From contig CAJMPF010000095.1 in NCBI GenBank assembly GCA_905215195.1, positions 1 through 6,731 of the forward strand: a stretch of DNA of 6,731 bases, read 5' to 3'. A program made the position numbers and the translations under genes. Of this stretch, positions 1 through 4,752 are shown in pieces (position 1 is the stretch's first letter; each line of letters starts with the position of its first letter). Below the pieces are notes generated by a model. That model was not told where the DNA came from, did not search any database, and worked only from the letters and a program-made list of their open reading frames with translations. Source of the stretch: an uncultured bacterium. Its GTDB lineage: Bacteria; Actinomycetota; Coriobacteriia; Coriobacteriales; Coriobacteriaceae.

Positions 1-24
1 CTTTTGTGTTGTGCTGTCCGTGAA

Positions 25-834
25 CTAGCGGGTCTGCTTAACCTTGGCCGCTGCCTCGACAAACGACTTCCACAGGGTAAAGTCGGTCTCGAGCGTCTTC
101 CACGTGTACTCAGGGTGCCATTGCACGCCTAGACAGAATGGCTGGCCTTCGACTTCGATGCACTCGGGCACGCCATCGGTTGCCTTGGCGACCAGACGCG
201 TGCTTTTACCCAGGCGATCGACACAGCAGTGATGTGCCGAGTTGGTCTGGATCAGCCTGTGCCCGCCAACCGCGCGCTCCAGAAGTGAGCCCGGCACGAC
301 CTCGACGGGATGCACGGGGTCGTTGAGCACGTGGGTATGGCGCCACTGCGTGCGGCCCTCGCGAGCGCCCAGGCTCGGCACGTCCATGCACAGGGTGCCG
401 CCGGTGGCGACGTTGAGCAGCTGCGTGCCGCGGCAGGTGGTAAAGAGCGGCTTTTTGGCGCGGAGCACCTCGCCGACCAGCTTAAACTCAAAGCTATCGC
501 GGATCTCGCAGCAGAGGGTGGGGTCGTAGGGTCGATCGTCGCCCCAGCGCTTGGGGTTGACGTCCGGGCCGCCGGGAATGGCGATGCCGTCGGCGATATC
601 GACGTAATGACGGATGACCTCAATGTCCTCGGTGATGGACATCTGCAGGGGCAGACCGCCGGCGGCAAGAATGGCGTCGACAAATACGCTCGCAATCTCC
701 TCGTTGGGGGAGAGCGTCTCGCTCAAATAGGGCTTCGCTTCTTCCCAGCGTGGTGCTACCAGGATAAGCGGGCGGTCAGCGGGATCGACGTCGACGTGCG
801 GAGTGTAGGACGATGAGGTGCGGGTTCCGATCAT
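25..834 (-). CDS. gamma-glutamyl-gamma-aminobutyrate hydrolase family protein (peptidase C26, class I glutamine amidotransferase fold)
   Basis: A 269-residue cytoplasmic protein with no signal peptide or membrane segment. The PuuD-like C26 family hydrolyses gamma-glutamyl amide bonds, for example gamma-glutamyl-GABA, to release glutamate. Seen here: the glycine-rich turn IPGGPDVNP (residues 86-94), the nucleophile elbow FTTCRGTQLLNV with Cys134, the following GGTL (145-148), the family's NSAHH segment (198-202), and VQWHPE holding His240 and Glu242, which completes a Cys-His-Glu triad. Length and motif order match the family. It is the last gene of the cluster, 87 bases after the ATPase gene, so it probably acts on the imported substrate; this is inference. 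The ATG start has no good Shine-Dalgarno sequence (only GAAAG about 9 bases away), and the frame stays open upstream, but I saw no better start. The exact substrate cannot be read from the sequence. Peptidoglycan or polyamine-derived gamma-glutamyl compounds are alternatives. Confidence 0.9.
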   Translation of the reverse strand: MIGTRTSSSYTPHVDVDPADRPLILVAPRWEEAKPYLSETLSPNEEIASVFVDAILAAGGLPLQMSITEDIEVIRHYVDIADGIAIPGGPDVNPKRWGDDRPYDPTLCCEIRDSFEFKLVGEVLRAKKPLFTTCRGTQLLNVATGGTLCMDVPSLGAREGRTQWRHTHVLNDPVHPVEVVPGSLLERAVGGHRLIQTNSAHHCCVDRLGKSTRLVAKATDGVPECIEVEGQPFCLGVQWHPEYTWKTLETDFTLWKSFVEAAAKVKQTR

Positions 835-876
835 GGGTGCGGCTTTCGAATCCGGGTGGACATGGCACAGGGGTGG

Positions 877-910
877 CGCGGGACAAACGTTACTGATGAA
901 TTTGCCCGCG
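877..910 (-). other. intercistronic hairpin between ATPase and hydrolase genes
   Basis: CGCGGG (877-882) plus CAAA (884-887) pair with TTTG (901-904) plus CCCGCG (905-910). This makes a 10-bp stem with one bulged base (883) and a 13-base loop. No U-run follows on the minus strand, so it is not a classic terminator. It could slow or protect mRNA ends and so lower expression of the hydrolase relative to the transporter. Its position just after the ATPase stop codon supports a role in RNA stability, but that role is inferred. Confidence 0.5.
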
Positions 911-921
911 TGGCAATTGGG

Positions 922-1686
922 CTAGTGGCCCTTAATGGAGTTGAGGAAGTCCTGGGCGCGCTTGGTCTGGGGGTGGTCGAAGAACTCGTCGGGCGTGCCG
1001 GTTTCCACGATCTGGCCGTCGGCCATAAACACGACGCGGTCGGCCACGCGGCGGGCGAAGTTCATCTCGTGCGTGATGACGATCATCGTCATGCCCTGCT
1101 GGGCCAAGCGCACCATGACCTCGAGCACCTCGTTGATCATTTCGGGATCGAGGGCGCTTGTGGGCTCGTCAAAAAGCATGGCCTTGGGCTGCATGGCGAG
1201 TGAACGGGCGATGGCTACGCGCTGCTGCTGGCCGCCCGAGAGCTGTGCGGGCACCTTATCGGCCTGCTCGGCAACGCCCACGCGGCTCAGCAGGTCCATG
1301 GCGCGCTCACGGGCTTCATCCTTGGAGACGCCCAACACGTCGACCGGCCCCAGCATGACGTTCTGCAGTACGGTCATATGTGCAAACAGGTTGAACTGTT
1401 GGAACACCATGCCCAGTTCGGCGCGCATGCGGGCAAGGTCCTTGCCTTCTTGCGGCAGGGGCTCGCCTTCGATGAGGATCTCGCCCGAGTCGATGGTCTC
1501 CAAGCGGTTGATGGTGCGGCACATGGTCGACTTACCCGAGCCCGAGGGCCCGATCACAACGACGACCTCGCCGCGGTCGACCGAGAGATTGATGTCGTTG
1601 AGGACGTGCAGATCGCCATAGTGCTTATCGACGTGTCTGAGCTCGATCAGCGGCTGATTGCCGGTGGAAGAGGTGCTCTGTGCCAT
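922..1686 (-). CDS. polar amino acid ABC transporter ATP-binding protein (GlnQ/GluA-like)
   Basis: A 254-residue cytoplasmic ATPase that powers import through the two permeases encoded just upstream. All hallmarks are intact: Walker A GPSGSGKST (46-54, Lys52), Q-loop Gln96-Gln97 in VFQQFNLF, the ABC signature LSGGQQQRV (149-157), Walker B MLFDEPTSALD with Asp173 and Glu174, and the switch His206 in VITHEM. The VFQQFNLFAHMTVLQNV stretch and the short length are typical of the polar amino acid uptake family (GlnQ, HisP, GluA). The ATG start is supported by AAGGAG (minus-strand reading of 1696-1701), nine bases upstream. It follows the second permease gene by 36 bases, in the same operon. The ATPase alone does not identify the amino acid carried. 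The neighbouring GluC/GluD-like permeases favour glutamate or a related compound. Confidence 0.96.
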   Translation of the reverse strand: MAQSTSSTGNQPLIELRHVDKHYGDLHVLNDINLSVDRGEVVVVIGPSGSGKSTMCRTINRLETIDSGEILIEGEPLPQEGKDLARMRAELGMVFQQFNLFAHMTVLQNVMLGPVDVLGVSKDEARERAMDLLSRVGVAEQADKVPAQLSGGQQQRVAIARSLAMQPKAMLFDEPTSALDPEMINEVLEVMVRLAQQGMTMIVITHEMNFARRVADRVVFMADGQIVETGTPDEFFDHPQTKRAQDFLNSIKGH

Positions 1687-1722
1687 GGTGCTCGGCTCCT
1701 TATGACTCGAAATGGTAAAACG

Positions 1723-2556
1723 TTAGCGGATGATGGTCGCGCCGGTCTTGTGCGAAACATAGACAGCGGCCTTGTTGATCGCGACGTTGATGAGGATGTA
1801 GATGACCGCGATTACCAGGTAGACCGACACGAGGGCGTCGTAGTTGGTAATGAGCACGCGGGCATTTTGCATGAGGTCGGGGTAGCTCACCACGTAGGCG
1901 ACGGTGGTGTCTTTGACAACGACCACAAGCTGTGAAATCAACGACGGAATGATAAACCGAATAGCCTGCGGCAACACGATTTTAAAGGTGATTTTAGCCT
2001 TGGAGAGACCGAGTGCCTGGGCCGCCTCGACTTGTCCGCGCGGTACGGCGTTGACGCCGGCTCGGAAAATCTCGGCCAGCACACCGGCTGCAGCGAGCGC
2101 GACAGGGAGCGTGAGCATCCAAAACGACGGCAGCGCAATCTTGTACTGAGGCAGCACCAAAAAGAAGAAGTAGATGAACAGCAGGCTCGGCACGCCGCGG
2201 AAGAAATCGGTGAGAACACGGCAGACCAGCTGCAGTGGCCTAATGTCGCTGGTGCGGCCGAGCATAAGGGCTAAGCCCAGCACCAGCGCGATGGCGCCAG
2301 CGGTGAGTGCGACTTTAACGGTGCCCTCAAAGCCGGCAAGCAGGAACTTCCAGGTGGTGAGGTGCGTAAAGAAATACCAATAGTGGACCGAAAGCTGGCC
2401 GGTCACATAAAAGCGCTGCAGCACCAGGACGACGAGCGCGGCCACGGCGACGAGTGAGATGGCGGTGCCGATGCGAATCTTGGTGCGCATCTTGGGGCCG
2501 GGAGCCTCGTAGAGCGCATCGCGCATGGTGAGTGCAGGGGAGGAATGCTTGCTCAT
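1723..2556 (-). CDS. amino acid ABC transporter permease (GluD-like)
   Basis: A 277-residue integral membrane protein and one half of the transporter's membrane channel. A cytoplasmic N-terminal arm of about 25 residues containing EAPGP precedes a hydrophobic segment (about 29-48). Further hydrophobic segments lie near 78-99, 122-136, 145-162, 200-222 and 244-262. The EAA loop that docks on the ATPase is visible as VEAAQALGLS...IVLPQAIR (177-200). FFRGVPSLL (118-126) is the usual conserved region of the HisM/GlnP family. The long N-terminal arm with APGP resembles GluD of the actinobacterial glutamate importer, from memory of that family. Its ATG overlaps the stop of the preceding permease as ATGA (2553-2556), so the two are probably translationally coupled. 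A GGTGAGG sequence lies about eight bases upstream, inside the preceding gene. Confidence 0.94.
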   Translation of the reverse strand: MSKHSSPALTMRDALYEAPGPKMRTKIRIGTAISLVAVAALVVLVLQRFYVTGQLSVHYWYFFTHLTTWKFLLAGFEGTVKVALTAGAIALVLGLALMLGRTSDIRPLQLVCRVLTDFFRGVPSLLFIYFFFLVLPQYKIALPSFWMLTLPVALAAAGVLAEIFRAGVNAVPRGQVEAAQALGLSKAKITFKIVLPQAIRFIIPSLISQLVVVVKDTTVAYVVSYPDLMQNARVLITNYDALVSVYLVIAVIYILINVAINKAAVYVSHKTGATIIR

Positions 2557-3212
2557 CGGAGGATCCTCACCTTCTTATCGATATAGTTGCCAATGTGGCT
2601 CACCACAAAGGCCGTGCCCAGGTAGCCGAGCGCCGAGATAAAGAACGCGGCGACGCCGCCGAGCGAGCGCGTGTTAATGTAGCTCACCACGCCGGTGAGC
2701 TCCTGCGGCTTAAGCGGCACCTGGCTGCCGAGCGCAGTGGTGAGCATGACGGCGATAAAGAGGTTGGTCATGGGCAGCACGCTCGAGCGCAGCGCCTGCG
2801 GAATCACGATCTTGGCGAGGATGCGGTTAAAGCTCATGCCCAGCGAGCGGGCGGCTTCCACCTGGCCAACGCCGACGGTGTTGATGCCGCTCATAAAGTT
2901 CTCGGAGCCAAAGGCCGAGCCCAAAAGGACCGTGGCGACGATAACGCAGGTGCGGTAGGGCAGGACGACCTTAAGCGGCGGCAGCGCGTAGACGACGATG
3001 ATAAGCAGCGCGATGCCAGGGATGTTACGGAAGACCTGGACATACAGGTCGCCAAAGACGCGCAGCGGCTTGAGCGGCGACACGCGCATCACGGTGACGG
3101 CGACGGCCAGTACCATGGCGATGGCAAACGATTCAAGCGTCATGCCCCAGGTTGCTAGCAGCGCGTCGATATAGTTCTGGCCATAGAGCGACCAGAGTTC
3201 GGAGAGACTCAT
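2553..3212 (-). CDS. amino acid ABC transporter permease (GluC-like)
   Basis: A 219-residue membrane permease, partner of the GluD-like protein encoded directly after it. Hydrophobic segments fall at about 22-43, 64-80, 88-101, 145-162 and 186-205. The EAA loop that contacts the ATPase is VEAARSLGMS...IVIPQALR (118-142), and FRNIPGIALLI (61-71) is the family's conserved motif. The stretch MRVSPLKPLR (42-51) resembles GluC-type permeases of Actinobacteria. The start is well supported: GGGAGGT (minus-strand reading of 3217-3223) lies four bases before the ATG. Its last codons overlap the next gene by four bases. Heterodimeric permeases with one binding protein are the standard layout for glutamate/glutamine importers. 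Substrate identity remains inferred. Confidence 0.94.
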   Translation of the reverse strand: MSLSELWSLYGQNYIDALLATWGMTLESFAIAMVLAVAVTVMRVSPLKPLRVFGDLYVQVFRNIPGIALLIIVVYALPPLKVVLPYRTCVIVATVLLGSAFGSENFMSGINTVGVGQVEAARSLGMSFNRILAKIVIPQALRSSVLPMTNLFIAVMLTTALGSQVPLKPQELTGVVSYINTRSLGGVAAFFISALGYLGTAFVVSHIGNYIDKKVRILR

Positions 3213-3236
3213 GCGGACCTCCCGCCGATAAGGAAA

Positions 3237-3262
3237 GGGGCTCCCGTGTGTACAGAAGCCCC
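3237..3262 (-). other. intercistronic hairpin between binding-protein and first permease genes
   Basis: GGGGCT (3237-3242) pairs with AGCCCC (3257-3262), giving a 6-bp GC-rich stem with a 14-base loop. On the minus strand it is followed only by TTTCC, so it is at best a weak terminator. It ends 14 bases before the permease Shine-Dalgarno sequence. Such stems often protect the 3' end of binding-protein mRNA, so that more binding protein than permease is made. That role is inferred here. Confidence 0.4.
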
Positions 3263-3294
3263 GACAACTCAGTGAGGAAACAGTTTACCGCAAT

Positions 3295-3312
3295 AAAGCG
3301 CATCGTGCGTTT
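3295..3312 (-). other. small stem-loop after the binding-protein gene
   Basis: AAAGCGCA (3295-3302) and TGCGTTT (3306-3312) form a 7-bp stem with one bulged base and a 3-base loop. On the minus strand it is followed by ATTGCGG, with TTTATT only partly outside the stem. It lies about 40 bases after the binding-protein stop codon. It is a weak candidate for partial termination or mRNA protection, working with the hairpin at 3237-3262. Confidence 0.3.
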
Positions 3313-3350
3313 CCGTATGGTTTCGTTGCGGCCGTTACCAGGCTCGCTGA

Positions 3351-4346
3351 CTAGGCGCCGATCTCGGGCAGCTCGGGAACATTGGTGTCGCCCGTACGGT
3401 CGCCGATGCAGATCTGCCACAGCTCAGTCCAGGTGCCGTCGTCCTCGATCTTCTTAAGGAAGTCGTTGACAAAGGCGACGCCGTCGGAATCGAGCGGCAG
3501 ACCGATGCCATAGGGCTCCTTGCTGCCGAAGGGCTTGCCGGCGATCTTGTACTTACCGGGCTCGCGGACCAGGGCGCTCTGCTGCATGTTGTTATCGATG
3601 ACGTAGGCATCGACGCGGCCCTGCTGGAGTGCCTGGCGGGCCTCCTCGTCGGTCTTGAACTCCTGCTGGCTGGCCTTGGGAGCGAACTCCTCCAGGATGG
3701 CGGGGCCGTTGGAGCCAGACTGGACGGCGACGTTCTTGTCGGCCAGGTCGTCGACGCTCTTGATGTCGTCGTTATCGGCGAGCACCAGGATAGCCTGCTG
3801 GGTGTAGTAGTAGGGACCGGCAAAGGATACGAGCTTCTTGCGCTCGTCAGTGATGGTGTAGGTGGCAAAGACAGCGTCGACCTGGCCGTTCTGCAGGACG
3901 GACTCGCGCGTGTCCGAGGTCACCTGGGTGATCTCGACCTTGTTCTCGCCCAGGATGTAGTTGGACAGAAGCTGCGCGATGCCGGCATCGAAGCCGCGGG
4001 TCTTGCCGTCCTTCTCGTTGAGGAGGGAGAAGAGCGTGGAGGTCTGAACGCCACCGATCTTAAAGACGCCGGCGTCCTTGACGGCCGTGGCCCAGGTGCT
4101 GGCGGCGATGGCGTCGTCATCGGCCTTGGGGCCGTCGTTGACGAGCTTGTCGAATGCCTTGGCATCGAGCGTGGCGGAAACCTCGGTATCCTCGGAGCTC
4201 TTGGAAGAGCCGGCGGCGGAACCCTTGTCGGCCTCGGCGCTGGTGTCGGAGCAGCCGGCAAGACCAAGGCCGGCGACGGTTGCGAAGGTGGCGGCGACGA
4301 AGCCGCGGCGGTCGAGAACGACCTGCTGGGAGAGGTTCTTGCTCAT
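3351..4346 (-). CDS. amino acid ABC transporter substrate-binding lipoprotein (GluB-like, family 3 solute-binding protein)
   Basis: A 331-residue extracytoplasmic binding protein that would capture the amino acid and deliver it to the permeases. The signal peptide has twin arginines in DRRGF (12-16), a hydrophobic stretch, and a lipobox LAGC ending at Cys32, so it is predicted to be a lipid-anchored protein, possibly exported folded by Tat. A Ser/Ala/Asp-rich tether (33-60) follows. The solute-binding domain shows GFDAGIAQLL (118-127), TRESVLQNGQVDAVFATYTITDERK (146-170, the family's ligand-site motif with Arg147 and Asp157), FAGPYYYTQQ (175-184) and GRVDAYVIDNN (243-253). The family's usual GFDVD appears as GFDAG. 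The ATG is supported by AAAGGTG (minus-strand reading of 4354-4360), seven bases upstream, and a promoter at 4388-4417. It is the first gene of the operon, 138 bases ahead of the permeases. Glutamate or a glutamyl compound is the likely ligand, inferred from context. Confidence 0.93.
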   Translation of the reverse strand: MSKNLSQQVVLDRRGFVAATFATVAGLGLAGCSDTSAEADKGSAAGSSKSSEDTEVSATLDAKAFDKLVNDGPKADDDAIAASTWATAVKDAGVFKIGGVQTSTLFSLLNEKDGKTRGFDAGIAQLLSNYILGENKVEITQVTSDTRESVLQNGQVDAVFATYTITDERKKLVSFAGPYYYTQQAILVLADNDDIKSVDDLADKNVAVQSGSNGPAILEEFAPKASQQEFKTDEEARQALQQGRVDAYVIDNNMQQSALVREPGKYKIAGKPFGSKEPYGIGLPLDSDGVAFVNDFLKKIEDDGTWTELWQICIGDRTGDTNVPELPEIGA

Positions 4347-4387
4347 AGGAGAACACCTTTCTCAAAAAATCCTAGTGGTTGAGTAGA

Positions 4388-4417
4388 GTTATACCCTATT
4401 GCGCTCGGAAGGGTCAA
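4388..4417 (-). promoter_or_regulatory. sigma-70-type promoter of the transporter operon
   Basis: On the minus strand, TTGACC (4412-4417) and TATAAC (4388-4393) are separated by 18 bases. Each matches the consensus at five of six positions. Transcription would begin near 4381, giving a 5' leader of about 35 bases before the binding-protein ATG at 4346. The region upstream of the -35 box (4418-4460) is AT-rich, which may aid polymerase binding. I see no clear operator overlapping the promoter. Confidence 0.75.
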
Positions 4418-4461
4418 CACGAAATAACTCAGAAACATACTTGTCTTATGTGTAATTCAAC

Positions 4462-4493
4462 CTACCAAAAAGGGACAGGCACCTTTGTGGTGG
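4462..4493. repeat. stem-loop around GGGACAGGCACC, likely a dispersed short repeat
   Basis: CTACCAAAAAGG (4462-4473) can pair with CCTTTGTGGTGG (4482-4493), giving a 12-bp stem with one mismatch and one G-T pair. The 8-base loop is GACAGGCA. Motifs of the form AAAAAGGGACAGGCACCTTTTT occur, as I recall, many times between genes in Coriobacteria and other bacteria, so this is probably one copy of a genome-wide repeat rather than a local regulator. It lies about 45 bases upstream of the -35 box of the transporter operon. Confidence 0.45.
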
Positions 4494-4528
4494 TTCTGGC
4501 CGATGCAGCGGCATGCCTTACTGTTTTG

Positions 4529-4583
4529 TCTCGATCTGTAACATCTGCAGCCGTTTTTGCCGAGTGACTGTTACAGATCGAGA
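4529..4583. repeat. perfect 15-bp inverted repeat, pair I
   Basis: TCTCGATCTGTAACA (4529-4543) and TGTTACAGATCGAGA (4569-4583) are exact reverse complements separated by 25 bases that include TTTTT. Transcribed, this would fold into a long hairpin. No U-run follows on either strand directly after the stem (TTATCTCC on the plus side, CAAAACAG on the minus side), so it is not a standard terminator. Confidence 0.8.
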
Positions 4584-4608
4584 TTATCTCCTTAGGGGAA
4601 TTCGAATG

Positions 4609-4695
4609 TCTCAATCTGTAACATCTGGACGGGCAAAAGGTCTCGATCTGTAACAGTTAGACGGGAATTCGGGCCCTAGATGTTACAGATTGAGA
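4609..4695. repeat. inverted repeat, pair II, with a nested third arm
   Basis: Bases 4609-4626 (TCTCAATCTGTAACATCT) and 4678-4695 are perfect 18-bp reverse complements. The pairing extends to 20 bp (4609-4628 with 4676-4695) with one G-T pair. Another forward copy at 4641-4655 lies inside the loop and could pair with the same right arm with one G-T pair and a 25-base loop. Two mutually exclusive folds are therefore possible. Which one forms, and whether the region is transcribed, is unknown. Confidence 0.75.
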
Positions 4696-4713
4696 TAATC
4701 GCGTCGCGAAAAT

Positions 4714-4752
4714 AAAAACCTCCGCAGGGATGCTTTCCTTGCGGAGGTTTTT
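4714..4752 (-). terminator. strong intrinsic terminator after the Dxs-family gene
   Basis: AAAAACCTCCGCA (4714-4726) pairs with TGCGGAGGTTTTT (4740-4752). Three more inner pairs, one of them G-T, bring the stem to 16 bp around a 7-base loop. On the minus strand the stem ends in TTTTTATT, as expected of a rho-independent terminator. The plus strand also ends in a T-run, so it could stop transcripts from either side. The outermost base of the stem is shared with the stop codon of the gene. Confidence 0.92.

Larger units (their letters stand above)
4529..4695. repeat. cluster of five 15-bp repeats in both orientations
   Basis: The word TCTCRATCTGTAACA occurs forward at 4529-4543, 4609-4623 and 4641-4655, and as its reverse complement at 4569-4583 and 4681-4695. 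Copies 1, 2 and 4 carry G at the variable base; copies 3 and 5 carry A. Two facing pairs (copies 1/2 and 4/5) have exactly 25 bases between the arms. The word itself is not palindromic. The cluster lies between the Dxs-gene terminator and the transporter promoter, in sequence with no credible gene. It may be a REP- or MITE-like dispersed element, a set of protein-binding sites, or a structured RNA. The sequence alone does not decide which. Confidence 0.85.

Noticed and set aside
877..910. Intrinsic terminator between the ATPase and hydrolase genes
   Set aside because: The stem is strong, but the minus strand continues with CCACCCCTG, so there is no U-run. It is kept only as a hairpin.
310..1935. 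Several plus-strand open frames (for example 310-816, 935-1621, 1378-1935) opposite the hydrolase, ATPase and permease genes
   Set aside because: They are shadows of the minus-strand genes. They have biased compositions, no ribosome-binding context and no known domains.
4379..4567. A 62-codon plus-strand open frame in the intergenic region
   Set aside because: It runs through the promoter, the GGGACAGGCACC hairpin and the first repeat arm. It has no convincing Shine-Dalgarno sequence and no protein-like features.
4529..4695. CRISPR-like array
   Set aside because: Repeats are only 15 bp, occur in both orientations, have unequal spacing overall, and no cas genes are present.
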